Of a stretch of DNA of 64,000 nucleotides, positions 33,658 through 42,527 are shown piece after piece. The position numbers were made by a program, and so were the translations under genes. The notes beneath the pieces were generated by a model. The model searched no databases. It saw only the letters and a list, made by a program, of their open reading frames with translations, and was not told the DNA's origin. Source of the stretch: SIG455 sp045646385 (GTDB lineage Bacteria; Bacillota; Clostridia; UMGS1810); contig JAZRKQ010000016.1 of the NCBI GenBank assembly GCA_045646385.1, forward strand, positions 62,001 to 126,000, read 5' to 3'. Every line of letters starts with the position of its first letter. The first letter of the stretch is position 1.

Positions 33658-34638
33658 ATGAAAAAAATTATTGCAATGGTATTGGTGTTAATGTTGTGCG
33701 TATTAACTCTTGCTGGTTGCGGAGCAGTTAATATAACCGTAGACGGTGCAATTACAGTAGGTGTTATACAGTTTGGCTCACATTCTTCACTTGATAATTG
33801 CTATAAAGGTATTGAAACTGTTATTAAAGAAACTTTTGGCGATAAAGTAGTAATAGATTTGCAAAATGGAAATTTTGATTCTGCAATGTGTGATTCTATT
33901 GCTAAAAATATGGTCGCTAAAAAATATGATATGATTATTCCAATTGCTACTCCGGCAGCACTTTCTGCATATGCTGCTGCTATCAACACAGATATACCGG
34001 TGGTTTTCTGCGCAGTTTCTGATCCGGTTGCAGCAGGACTTGTAGATGACCTTGAAGTTACAGGTACTAACTGTACGGGAACAAGTGATATATTAGACCT
34101 TGACGCACAGATAGAACTTATAACTTCCCTACAAAGTGATGTTAAAAAAATCGGTGTATTGTATACTACAAGCGAGGCAAACTCGATATCGCAGTTAGAA
34201 GTATTAAAATTAGTTGCGCGTCAAAGAGGAATAGAAATTATTGCTCAAGGAGTTCAGGGTGCTTCAGATATACCTCAGGCTGCATCTTCACTTTGTGCTA
34301 AGGTTGATTGCATAAATAATTTTACTGATAATAATGTTGTTAATAATCTTTCTGTATTAATTGAACATGCTAATGCCGCTAAAATTCCTGTATATGGCTC
34401 TGAAATAGAGCAGGTGGAAAAAGGGTGTTTAGCATCTGTCAGCATAGACTATGTTGAACTTGGTAAAAAAACGGCTGAACTTGCCGCACAGATTTTAAAT
34501 GGCGCAGATGCATCTAAAGTCCCTGTTGCTACAATTACAGATACCACACCGGTAATAAATACTGCTGTTGCTGAAAAATTCAATATTCAGATTCCGGACT
34601 CTTACAGCAATGCTATAAAAATAAACAATATTGAATAA
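33658..34638 (+). CDS. trpX: ABC transporter substrate-binding lipoprotein, TrpX type
   Basis: A 326-residue lipoprotein with signal and lipobox LAGC (Cys near residue 20). The fold is the type-1 periplasmic binding family of ABC_sub_bind proteins: ITVGVIQFGSHSSLDNCYKGIE, MIIPIATPAALSAY, VVFCAVSDPVAAGLV and KKIGVLYTTSEANS are characteristic. Its specificity for tryptophan is taken from the upstream Trp T-box; TrpXYZ systems with this arrangement are known in Bacillota. ATG follows AGAGAGG. Confidence 0.9.
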   Translation: MKKIIAMVLVLMLCVLTLAGCGAVNITVDGAITVGVIQFGSHSSLDNCYKGIETVIKETFGDKVVIDLQNGNFDSAMCDSIAKNMVAKKYDMIIPIATPAALSAYAAAINTDIPVVFCAVSDPVAAGLVDDLEVTGTNCTGTSDILDLDAQIELITSLQSDVKKIGVLYTTSEANSISQLEVLKLVARQRGIEIIAQGVQGASDIPQAASSLCAKVDCINNFTDNNVVNNLSVLIEHANAAKIPVYGSEIEQVEKGCLASVSIDYVELGKKTAELAAQILNGADASKVPVATITDTTPVINTAVAEKFNIQIPDSYSNAIKINNIE

Positions 34639-34652
34639 TAGAGGTTTGTTTA

Positions 34653-35573
34653 ATGGATATATTTTTAAATGTTTTAAAAGTTACATTAGAAGAAGGCTTT
34701 ATGTATGCCATACTTGCTATGGGTGTATATATCACTTATTCAATACTTGATTTTCCTGATTTGTCTGTTGACGGAACAATGCCGCTGGGTGCGATTGCTA
34801 CAGGTGTTCTTATAATGGCTGGTGTAAATCCTTGGGTTTGCCTTCTTATTTCTTTTGTACTTGGTGCTCTTGCAGGTGTTATTACGGGTATATTGCATGT
34901 AAAATTTAAAATTCGCGATTTACTATGCGGAATACTCACATACACATCATTGCTTACGATTAATTTAATAATTGTGACGTCGGGAACAGGTGGTATGTCT
35001 ATTGCATCATTTTTCAGAGATCCAACAATATTCAACACTTTTCCTGCCACGATAATACCGGAAAAAGTAGGCGGATATTCTTTAAGAATACTTGTCATGT
35101 CATTTGTTATTGTTTTGGTCGTAAAGATAATAATGGATTTGTATTTAAAAACAAAATCAGGTATTTTACTTCGTGCTACTGGTGATAATTCGAGGTTTGT
35201 AACGATGCTTGCCGTTGATTCAGGTAAAATCAAAATTTTAGGTCTTGCTTTGGGAAATGGATTGGCAGCACTATCCGGTTCTGTTATTGCACAATCTAAA
35301 GGCTCTGCTGATCCTCAAATGGGAGTGGGAATGGTAGTTCTTGGCTTGGCATCGGTTATTATTGGACTGAGCATATTTAAAAAGTTTTCGTTAATTAAAA
35401 CAACCACTATGGTTATTTTGGGCAGTATAGCATACAAGGCTTGTTTATCTATTGCGCTTGAGTTGGGCTTACCCACCAATTATTTAAAACTTCTTATGGC
35501 TGTTATTTTTACTATAGCGATAGTTGCAAGCAGAATATCAATAAAAAAGGGTGGTGCACATGTTAAGGCTTGA
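34653..35573 (+). CDS. trpY: ABC transporter permease, TrpY type
   Basis: A 306-residue permease of the branched-chain-amino-acid-type family with about eight to nine hydrophobic helices. The signature LSVDGTMPLGAIATGVLI near the N-terminus and a cytoplasmic segment RATGDNSRFVTMLAVDSGKIKILGLALGNG are typical. It starts 14 bases after trpX and overlaps trpZ by 14 bases, so translation is coupled. Tryptophan uptake is inferred from the T-box. Confidence 0.9.
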   Translation: MDIFLNVLKVTLEEGFMYAILAMGVYITYSILDFPDLSVDGTMPLGAIATGVLIMAGVNPWVCLLISFVLGALAGVITGILHVKFKIRDLLCGILTYTSLLTINLIIVTSGTGGMSIASFFRDPTIFNTFPATIIPEKVGGYSLRILVMSFVIVLVVKIIMDLYLKTKSGILLRATGDNSRFVTMLAVDSGKIKILGLALGNGLAALSGSVIAQSKGSADPQMGVGMVVLGLASVIIGLSIFKKFSLIKTTTMVILGSIAYKACLSIALELGLPTNYLKLLMAVIFTIAIVASRISIKKGGAHVKA

Positions 35574-36333
35574 AAATATCACCAAAAAATTTAATCCGGA
35601 TACAATAGATGAAAGCATTGTTTTTGATAATTTCAATTTTATGGTTAATAAAGGCGAGTTTGTATCAGTTATAGGCTCTAACGGAAGCGGAAAAAGTACA
35701 TTGCTCAACCTGATATGCGGAACACTTGCACAGGATAGTGGCAATATCATATTCAATAATAAAAATATAAATAAACTTTCTGAATATAAACGTGCAAAAT
35801 TTATCGGGCGAGTTTATCAAGAACCAAAAGCCGGAACTTGCGGGAATCTGACTATTGCCGAAAACATAGCATTGGCAGATAATAAAAATCAGTTTTATGG
35901 GCTTTCCAAATGCCTGACAAAGAAACGGATTGATTATTATAAAACTTTGCTTGAAAAATGCAATTTAGGGCTTGAAAATCGTATATCGACTAAGGTCGAT
36001 GCACTAAGCGGTGGTCAAAGGCAAGCATTAGCCCTTGTTATTGCAAATATGTGTGATATAGATTTACTTATACTTGATGAGCATACTGCTGCGCTTGACC
36101 CGAAATCTTCCGATACAGTTATGCATTTAACAGATAAACTTGTAAATGAAAAGGGGATAACAACCCTTATGGTAACTCACAATTTAAGATTTGCTGTTGA
36201 GTATGGTAATCGTCTTGTAATGATGCATGAAGGGGATACTGTCTTAGATGTTTCGGGCGAAGACAAGGAAAATGTTGATGTTGACGATTTGCTTGGAAAG
36301 TTTTATGAAATCAGTATAGAAAAAGGAAATTAA
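35560..36333 (+). CDS. trpZ: ABC transporter ATP-binding protein, TrpZ type
   Basis: The ATPase of the transporter, 257 residues, with Walker A IGSNGSGKST, Q-loop GRVYQEP, ABC signature ALSGGQRQAL, Walker B DLLILDEHTAALDP and switch VTHN. The ATG at 35560 follows AAGGGTGG; in-frame GTG codons at 35551 and 35554 are less likely. It overlaps the permease gene by 14 bases and ends just before a terminator. Confidence 0.92.
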   Translation: MLRLENITKKFNPDTIDESIVFDNFNFMVNKGEFVSVIGSNGSGKSTLLNLICGTLAQDSGNIIFNNKNINKLSEYKRAKFIGRVYQEPKAGTCGNLTIAENIALADNKNQFYGLSKCLTKKRIDYYKTLLEKCNLGLENRISTKVDALSGGQRQALALVIANMCDIDLLILDEHTAALDPKSSDTVMHLTDKLVNEKGITTLMVTHNLRFAVEYGNRLVMMHEGDTVLDVSGEDKENVDVDDLLGKFYEISIEKGN

Positions 36334-36358
36334 AAAAGGTGGCGTTTGCCACCTTTTT
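36332..36358. terminator. Bidirectional intrinsic terminator
   Basis: AAAAAAGGTGGC / GCCACCTTTTT with a four-base loop between convergent trpZ and spoIVA. Confidence 0.88.
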
Positions 36359-36361
36359 AAT

Positions 36362-37840
36362 TTATAAAATAATACAAATGAGTCCACCGCTACCTTCGTT
36401 GATGATTTTTTGCAATGTTTCTTGTAGTTTGTATTGTGCATCTTCAGGCATTCGATACAATTTGTTATGTAAGCCTTCGTTTACTAATTCATGAAGTGAT
36501 TTTCCAAATATATTTGTCTGCCAAATTGATTTTGGGTCAATTTCAAATTCCTTTAAAAGATAATGTACCAATTCTTCGCTTTGCTTTTCTGTTCCTACTA
36601 TTGGCGAAACCTCTGTTTCGATATCAGCACGTATCATATGGATACTGGGTGCAGAAGCGCGCAAACGAACACCAAAGCGATTTCCTTGTTTGACAATTTC
36701 AGGTTCTTCCAATGAAAGTTCGTCAATAGATGGAGATACAATTCCATATCCTGTTTCTTGCACTTCCTTAAGTGCATATGAAATCTTATCATATTTTCTT
36801 TTTGTTTCTGCTAATTCCTGCATTAAAGACATTAACGTATCTTTTCCGCTGATTTCAAGACCTGACGTTTCACCAAGAATTTTATAATACAGATTATCAT
36901 CAGTCATAATTTCAAGAGTTACTGTGCCGTCACCGGGATTGATTTCAGATATATCAATATTAGATATATTATCATTTGATTTAAGTTTTTCCATAACTTT
37001 ATGAGTTTCGTTAATTTTACTTACGCTTATCATGGAAGAAAGAACGCAATCGTAAATAGATTTTTTTAAATGATGATTTGGTTCTAAAACATCAATCCAC
37101 TCCGGAATATTGATAGCGATTTCTTTTAACGGGAACTCAAACAGTACGTTCTCGATAATACAGTTAATATCCTCGTGCGTAAGTTCTTGACAGTTTACAG
37201 CCATTACACTTACATCATGTCGCTTTTCAATTTCTTCTTTTATGGCAATGGCAGAGGTGCCTTCAGGATTTGTGGAGTTCACCAACACTATAAAAGGCTT
37301 GCCGATTTCCTTGAGTTCTGTAATAACTCTGTTTTCGGCTTCAAGATATTCATTGCGATCAATATCAGATATGCTTCCGTCTGTTGTTACAACAATACCA
37401 ATGGTGGAATGGTCGGTTATTACTTTTTTTGTTCCGATTTCGGCTGCCTGAGCAAACGGGATTTCGTTTTCAAACCAAGGGGTCTTGACCATTCTTGGTG
37501 CATCGTTTTCTATGTGTCCCATTGCAGAATTTACTATGTAACCAACACAGTCTATCATTCTTACCTTGAATTTTGCATTATCTGACAGTTCAATTTCTAC
37601 GGCTTCATTTGGAATAAATTTAGGCTCTGTGGTCATAATAGTTCTGCCGGCAGCGCTTTGAGGTAATTCGTCCTTTGCACGTTCCCGTTTGAAAGCGTTA
37701 TCTATGTGTGGAATAACAAGAGAATCCATAAATTTCTTAATGAAAGTTGATTTTCCTGTCCTTACCGGTCCGATAACGCCAATATAGATATTGCCGTCTG
37801 TCCTTGAGGCAATATCTTTGTACACATTGTAATCACTCAT
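36362..37840 (-). CDS. spoIVA: Stage IV sporulation protein A (coat morphogenetic ATPase)
   Basis: SpoIVA polymerises on the forespore surface using ATP and is the base of the spore coat. The 492 residues match the family. The P-loop GVIGPVRTGKST lies near residues 22-33, the switch region has AGRTIMTTEPKFIPNEAVEI and MIDCVGYIV, and the C-terminal SpoIVA domain ends in a conserved hydrophobic tail. ATG follows GGAGGAAATTCACT. It is monocistronic with a sigma-E-like promoter upstream, as known in Bacillus. Confidence 0.97.
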   Translation of the reverse strand: MSDYNVYKDIASRTDGNIYIGVIGPVRTGKSTFIKKFMDSLVIPHIDNAFKRERAKDELPQSAAGRTIMTTEPKFIPNEAVEIELSDNAKFKVRMIDCVGYIVNSAMGHIENDAPRMVKTPWFENEIPFAQAAEIGTKKVITDHSTIGIVVTTDGSISDIDRNEYLEAENRVITELKEIGKPFIVLVNSTNPEGTSAIAIKEEIEKRHDVSVMAVNCQELTHEDINCIIENVLFEFPLKEIAINIPEWIDVLEPNHHLKKSIYDCVLSSMISVSKINETHKVMEKLKSNDNISNIDISEINPGDGTVTLEIMTDDNLYYKILGETSGLEISGKDTLMSLMQELAETKRKYDKISYALKEVQETGYGIVSPSIDELSLEEPEIVKQGNRFGVRLRASAPSIHMIRADIETEVSPIVGTEKQSEELVHYLLKEFEIDPKSIWQTNIFGKSLHELVNEGLHNKLYRMPEDAQYKLQETLQKIINEGSGGLICIIL

Positions 37841-37881
37841 AGTGAATTTCCTCCTTCAACTGTACAAGTCTGATTTATATA

Positions 37882-37909
37882 TGTATATGAAAGGAGAGGT
37901 GTAATATTA
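37882..37909 (-). promoter_or_regulatory. Sigma-E type promoter of spoIVA
   Basis: On the minus strand, TAATATT, 13-base spacer, CATATACA. The -35 box fits KMATATT exactly and the -10 box matches CATACAHT in 6 of 8 positions. Confidence 0.55.
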
Positions 37910-37959
37910 CATTTAATAAATTAAATTTTAAAAATATTGAAAAAAACGTGAAAAAAGTG

Positions 37960-37988
37960 TTGACACGAAAGTGAAAATGTGCTATTAT
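37960..37988 (+). promoter_or_regulatory. Sigma-A promoter of the tRNA-Ser pair
   Basis: TTGACA, 17-base spacer, TATTAT, 17 bases ahead of the first tRNA. Confidence 0.7.
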
Positions 37989-38005
37989 ATTTAACGTAGT
38001 CTTTT

Positions 38006-38089
38006 GGAGAGGTGTCCGAGTGGTTTAAGGAGCTAGTCTTGAAAACTAGTGATGCGAAAGCACCCAGAGTTCGAATCTCTGCCTCTCCG
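38006..38089 (+). tRNA. tRNA-Ser (anticodon TGA)
   Basis: Acceptor GGAGAGG pairs with CCTCTCC; anticodon stem CTAGT/ACTAG encloses CTTGAAA with TGA at 38040-38042; a short variable arm (TGCGAAAGCA) and T-arm CAGAGTTCGAATCTCTG mark a class II serine tRNA. CCA is not encoded. Confidence 0.95.
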
Positions 38090-38139
38090 TTTTTTTATAT
38101 CTAAATGACTGTTTCATCTCATCATGGCAGTCTGAGTAT

Positions 38140-38227
38140 GGAGAAGTACTCAAGTTGGTGAAGAGGTGCCCCTGCTAAGGGTATAGGTCGGGAAACCGGC
38201 GCGAGAGTTCAAATCTCTCCTTCTCCG
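38140..38227 (+). tRNA. tRNA-Ser (anticodon GCT)
   Basis: Acceptor GGAGAAG pairs with CTTCTCC; anticodon loop CTGCTAA gives GCT at 38174-38176; long variable arm (GGTCGGGAAACCGGC) and T-arm GAGAGTTCAAATCTCTC. It forms a tandem pair with the previous tRNA-Ser. CCA is not encoded. Confidence 0.95.
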
Positions 38228-38230
38228 TGA

Positions 38231-38266
38231 AAATACAAGTGTCTATAGAGGCACTTGTATTTTTTG
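38231..38266 (+). terminator. Terminator of the tRNA-Ser transcript
   Basis: AAATACAAGTG / CACTTGTATTT stem with T-run, four bases after the second tRNA. Confidence 0.85.
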
Positions 38267-38306
38267 TTTGTGTAGGTATTCAACTAAATTTTTTGTGTGC
38301 AAATAC

Positions 38307-38335
38307 TTGACATATTAAAATTAATATGATATATT
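38307..38335 (+). promoter_or_regulatory. Sigma-A promoter of the T-box/acyl-CoA ligase gene
   Basis: TTGACA, 17-base spacer, TATATT. The gap 37841-38643 is filled by the spoIVA promoter, two tRNAs with their promoter and terminator, this promoter and the T-box leader. Confidence 0.7.
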
Positions 38336-38345
38336 TATGTAGAAT

Positions 38346-38616
38346 AAAGGCTTTGACGGAGAGTACATATTCATTTGAACTTTAGAGAGAAGTGGCGGTT
38401 GGTGCGAGTCATAAGGGATGGAATATGTTTGTAGCTTCTGAGCCGGGAGGAAGAAAGCAATTTTGTTAGTAGAACCTTCCCGTGATTGCTGCGTTAATGC
38501 ATATGGGTTGTTTGACCCTGAGAGTGGCGCATATTTTGCGCAATTTGAGTGGTACCGCGGGTGAATTACACTCGTCTCAAAGATTTTAACTATACTTTGA
38601 GGCGAGATTTTTTTTG
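38346..38616 (+). promoter_or_regulatory. T-box leader, probable valine specifier
   Basis: Stem I runs from AGGCTTTGACGGAGAGTA to CTTCTGAGCC. Helices GGAG/CTTC and CATATTC/GAATATG border the specifier loop, whose 3' strand is TTTGTAG; aligned with the Trp T-box in this window the specifier is GUA (Val) at 38431-38433. The T-box bulge GAGTGGTACCGCGG (UGGU at 38550-38553) pairs with ACCA, needing an A discriminator as in tRNA-Val, and this argues against the one-base-shifted reading UGU (Cys). A terminator follows. T-box identity is firm; amino acid assignment is moderate. Confidence 0.88.
38571..38615 (+). terminator. T-box regulated terminator
   Basis: CTCGTCTCAAAG pairs with CTTTGAGGCGAG (one G-U) and ends in a run of eight T. 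Confidence 0.88.
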
Positions 38617-38643
38617 CCTCATGATAAAGGAGAAATTTTTAAT

Positions 38644-40935
38644 ATGGAAAACTCAAGGGATATTAATCTCAAAATCAAGGAAATGGCTGAACGTATCCGT
38701 GAACTGCGTGAGATTGAGAACTATACCACGCAGGAAATGGCCGAAAAAACAGGTATTTCTGTTGAAGAGTACATAAAATGCGAAAATGGCGAATCAGACC
38801 TCAACTTTGCTTTTATTTATCGTTGTGCGGCTGCATTAAGAGTAAACGTTACAGATATTATAGAAGGTTATAGCCCTAACCTTAAATCTTATACTGTTAC
38901 ACGTGCAGGTGCAGGGCAACAAATTGCCAAAGCACATGGTATGATTTATCATAACCTTGCTTATGCATTTAAGAATCGTATTGCTGAACCTCTTTTTGTT
39001 GTAAGCGCATATGATGAAGACGCGCAAAATAAAGATATCGAACTTACAACACATTCAGGGCAGGAATGTGATATTGTTATTGAGGGACACCTTATGGTAC
39101 AGATAGGCGAGCATAAGGAAGTGCTCGGCCCTGGCGACAGTATCTATTATAATAGCGACACTCCACACGGTATGATTGCTGTTAACGGAAAAGAATGTAA
39201 GTTTTATGCTATAGTTTTAAGAGCGGATGTAGATGGAGCAGATACACCTTCTGATGTTGTTTCTACTGAACAGATTATAGGTTCTATCCACAGAGATACA
39301 AAAGACAGAATCTACCATAACTTTATTGATGTGGTTGAAGATGATAAAGGCACACCGATTTCTATAGAATTTAAAAATACTGAAAAGTTCAACTTTGCAT
39401 TTGACCTTGTTGACGAACTTTCAAGACGTGAGCCCGACAAACTTGCTATGCTTCATATCGGTAAAGACAAAACCGAAAGACGTTTTACTTTTACTGATAT
39501 GAGAAAGGCTTCAAGTCAATGTGCTAATTATTTTGCTTCACTCGGAATTAAAAAGGGTGACAGAGTAATGCTTATTTTGAAACGCCATTATCAATTCTGG
39601 ATAGCAATGCTCGGTTTAAATAAACTTGGTGCAATTGCAATTCCTGCAGTTGACCAACTTCACGAACACGACCTTGAGTATAGATTTAATTCTGCGGGCG
39701 TAAGTGCTATTGTATGTACATCGGATGGAGAAGTTGCAAATTATGTTGATATTGCAGCAGAAAAATGTCCATCACTTATAAATAAAATGATTGTAGGAGG
39801 AAGTAAAGAGGGTTGGAGAAACTTTGACGAAGAGTATAAGCGTTTTAGTTCGCACTTTGACCGTACTGAAGACTCTCCGTGTGGCGATGATACTATGCTT
39901 ATGTATTTCACATCCGGTACATCAGGTTATCCAAAAATTGCTACGCACAATTATAAATATCCTTTAGGACATTTCCATACTGCTAAATATTGGCACAATG
40001 TTGATCCTGATGGTTTACATTTTACAATTTCAGATACCGGTTGGGCAAAGGCGATGTGGGGTAAACTTTATGGACAATGGCTTTGTGAGGCTGCAACATT
40101 TGTATATGACTTTGACCGTTTTGATGCATCTGAAATATTACCAATGTTTGCAAAACACCATATTACAACTTTCTGTGCACCTCCAACAATGCTCCGTATG
40201 ATGATTAAGCAAGATATTTCAAAATATGATTTTTCATCTGTTCGTCATATGACAACGGCAGGCGAGGCTCTTAATCCGGAGGTTTATCGTCAGTTTGAAA
40301 AGGCAACTGGTCTTCAGATTAAAGAAGGTTTTGGACAGACAGAGAGCACGATGATTATAGGTAATCTTGTTGGCAAACCTCATAAAATTGGTGCTATGGG
40401 TAAACCGGCACCTATATACAAGGTTGAACTTCATGATTCTGATGGTAATCCTGTTAAAACAAGTGAGTCAGGTGAAATTGTTATCAATGTTAAAGACGGA
40501 GCACCTTGTGGTTTGTTTACCGGATATTATGGCGATGAGGAAAAAACAAAAGAAGTATGGCACGATGGATATTACCATACCGGTGACGTTGCATGGTGCG
40601 ATGAAGACGGATTCTATTGGTATGTAGGACGTATAGATGATGTTATTAAGTCTTCCGGATACCGCATTGGTCCTTTTGAAATTGAAAGTGTTATTATGGA
40701 ATTACCATATGTACTTGAGTGCGGTGTTTCTGCCGTTCCTGATGAAGTAAGAGGTCAAATCGTTAAAGCTAGCATTGTTTTGGTAAACGGTACAGAGCCT
40801 ACTGAGGAACTTAAAAAAGAGATACAGAATTATGTAAAAGATAAAACCGCGCCGTATAAATATCCAAGAATTGTTGAATTTAAAGACAGTTTACCAAAAA
40901 CAGTAAGCGGAAAAATCCAAAGAAATAAACTTTAA
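38644..40935 (+). CDS. Fusion protein: HTH-XRE + cupin + AMP-forming acyl-CoA ligase
   Basis: A 763-residue three-domain protein. Residues about 10-70 are an XRE helix-turn-helix (EMAEKTGISVEEYIKCENGESDL); about 85-200 a cupin (HSGQECDIVIEGHLMV, GDSIYYNSDTPHGM); about 250-763 an ANL-family ligase resembling ACSM-type short/medium-chain acyl-CoA synthetases, with YFTSGTSGYPK, GEALNPEVYR, GFGQTEST, GYYHTGDVAW, KSSGYRIGPFEIES and the final GKIQRN carrying the catalytic Lys. It should activate a carboxylic acid to its CoA ester; DNA binding by the N-terminus is possible. ATG at 38644 follows AAAGGAG (11-base spacing). It is the only gene behind a T-box and is flanked by terminators. The architecture recurs as separate genes at 53434 and 54007. 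Confidence 0.92.
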   Translation: MENSRDINLKIKEMAERIRELREIENYTTQEMAEKTGISVEEYIKCENGESDLNFAFIYRCAAALRVNVTDIIEGYSPNLKSYTVTRAGAGQQIAKAHGMIYHNLAYAFKNRIAEPLFVVSAYDEDAQNKDIELTTHSGQECDIVIEGHLMVQIGEHKEVLGPGDSIYYNSDTPHGMIAVNGKECKFYAIVLRADVDGADTPSDVVSTEQIIGSIHRDTKDRIYHNFIDVVEDDKGTPISIEFKNTEKFNFAFDLVDELSRREPDKLAMLHIGKDKTERRFTFTDMRKASSQCANYFASLGIKKGDRVMLILKRHYQFWIAMLGLNKLGAIAIPAVDQLHEHDLEYRFNSAGVSAIVCTSDGEVANYVDIAAEKCPSLINKMIVGGSKEGWRNFDEEYKRFSSHFDRTEDSPCGDDTMLMYFTSGTSGYPKIATHNYKYPLGHFHTAKYWHNVDPDGLHFTISDTGWAKAMWGKLYGQWLCEAATFVYDFDRFDASEILPMFAKHHITTFCAPPTMLRMMIKQDISKYDFSSVRHMTTAGEALNPEVYRQFEKATGLQIKEGFGQTESTMIIGNLVGKPHKIGAMGKPAPIYKVELHDSDGNPVKTSESGEIVINVKDGAPCGLFTGYYGDEEKTKEVWHDGYYHTGDVAWCDEDGFYWYVGRIDDVIKSSGYRIGPFEIESVIMELPYVLECGVSAVPDEVRGQIVKASIVLVNGTEPTEELKKEIQNYVKDKTAPYKYPRIVEFKDSLPKTVSGKIQRNKL

Positions 40936-40937
40936 TT

Positions 40938-40973
40938 AAAAATGACTCATTCAACTGAATGAGTCATTTTTTT
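40938..40973. terminator. Bidirectional intrinsic terminator
   Basis: AAAAATGACTCATTC / GAATGAGTCATTTTT with a four-base loop between convergent genes. Confidence 0.9.
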
Positions 40974-42453
40974 ATTGTATTGTTTTTTTGCTTTGGTAAA
41001 CTGGTTCGCAAGTAACATTAATCCCAAGTCTGCGTAATACATTTTCATCTACTGAAGAAAGTATTACAGAGGAATGAACTTCGCAACCTCTCAATTTGCT
41101 TAACTGTTCCATAGCAAGTTCTGCATTTTCATCAGTTGGTGCACAAATTGAAAGAGCAATCAGCGCTTCGTCAGTATGAAGTCTTGGATTTCTGTTACCA
41201 AGATGATCGGTTTTTAAATGTTGGATTGGTTCTATAATTACAGGTGAAATAAGGTGGATAGCGTCATCAAGTCCGGCAAGTTCTTTCAATGCATTAAGCA
41301 AAAGTGCCGCAGCAGCACCTAAGAGTTCAGAAGTTCTTCCGGTAATAATTTTCCCGTTTGGTAGTTCTAATGCTGCAGCAGGAGCGCCAGTAATAGCAGA
41401 TTTTTGAAGAGCAGGACCTATAACGGCACGGTCGTTTGTTGTTACACCAGCTTTTTTCATAAGTAATTCAAGTTTCATAACAACATCATCGTCTGTTAAA
41501 ATTCCTTTTCTTTGGTCACATAATGCAGTATAGTATCTTCTTACAATTTCTTGTTTCGATGCGGTTTTGGTTATCTCATCATCAATAATGCAGTTTCCTG
41601 CCATATTTACCCCCATATCGGTAGGTGATTTGTATGGACAAGCACCTAAAATGTCTTCAAGCATAGCCTTAACAACAGGGAAAATTTCTACATCTCTGTT
41701 ATAATTTACTGTTGTCTCACCATATGCTTCGAGGTGAAAAGGATCAATCATGTTAACATCGTTTAAATCTGCAGTTGCAGCCTCGTACGCAAGGTTAACC
41801 GGATGAGTAAGCGGAAGATTCCAGATAGGGAATGTTTCAAACTTAGCATATCCTGACTGAATACCTTTCTTATGCTCATGATAAAGTTGAGAAAGGCATG
41901 TTGCCATTTTTCCGCTTCCGGGGCCGGGTGCAGTAACAACAACTAATTCTTTTGTTGTTTCGATATATTCGTTTTTTCCATACCCATCATCGCTTACAAT
42001 TTTAGGGATATCAGATGGATAACCATCAATAGAGTAGTGACGGTATACCTTAATGCCGAGTGCCTCAAGACGTTTCTGAAATGCGATTGCAGTGGCTTGT
42101 CCACTAAAGCGAGTCATAACCACACTGCCTACGTATAAGCCAATAGAACGGAAGCAATCAATTAAGCGGATAACATCCAAATCGTAAGTAATTCCTAAAT
42201 CACTGCGAAGTTTGTTTTTTTCTATATCAGCGGTGTTTATGGCTATAACGACCTCTACGCGGTCTTTAAGTTGAAGAAGCATTTTGAGTTTGCTGTCAGG
42301 CTCAAATCCGGGCAGAACTCTTGATGCATGGTAATCATCAAAAAGTTTGCCGCCAAATTCCAAATATAATTTGCCGCCAAATTGTTCAATACGCTCTTTA
42401 ATATGTTGAGATTGCATATGAAGATATTTTTCATTATCAAATCCTATAGCCAC
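40972..42453 (-). CDS. DUF1846-family protein
   Basis: A 493-residue DUF1846 protein, a conserved family of unclear function with an N-terminal P-loop-like region and nucleotide-related fold. Landmarks are IGFDNEKYLHMQSQHIKERI at the start, MTRFSGQATAIAFQKRLE, VVTAPGPGSGKMATCLSQLYHEH (near residues 172-194) and NMAGNCIIDDEI. The start is GTG (reads GTG-GCT-ATA) with AAAGAGGTG upstream. It is monocistronic. I know no established reaction for it. Confidence 0.9.
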   Translation of the reverse strand: MAIGFDNEKYLHMQSQHIKERIEQFGGKLYLEFGGKLFDDYHASRVLPGFEPDSKLKMLLQLKDRVEVVIAINTADIEKNKLRSDLGITYDLDVIRLIDCFRSIGLYVGSVVMTRFSGQATAIAFQKRLEALGIKVYRHYSIDGYPSDIPKIVSDDGYGKNEYIETTKELVVVTAPGPGSGKMATCLSQLYHEHKKGIQSGYAKFETFPIWNLPLTHPVNLAYEAATADLNDVNMIDPFHLEAYGETTVNYNRDVEIFPVVKAMLEDILGACPYKSPTDMGVNMAGNCIIDDEITKTASKQEIVRRYYTALCDQRKGILTDDDVVMKLELLMKKAGVTTNDRAVIGPALQKSAITGAPAAALELPNGKIITGRTSELLGAAAALLLNALKELAGLDDAIHLISPVIIEPIQHLKTDHLGNRNPRLHTDEALIALSICAPTDENAELAMEQLSKLRGCEVHSSVILSSVDENVLRRLGINVTCEPVYQSKKTIQ

Positions 42454-42527
42454 AACAAAACACCTCTTTAAAAATTACTTTACATCGTAATATTATACTA
42501 CAGTATTTATTTTATTTCAAGGGTAAA

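Noticed and set aside
38426..38436. Cysteine reading (UGU) of the second T-box specifier
   Set aside because: It needs a one-base shift relative to the Trp T-box alignment, and the UGGU bulge calls for an A discriminator, whereas tRNA-Cys usually has U.
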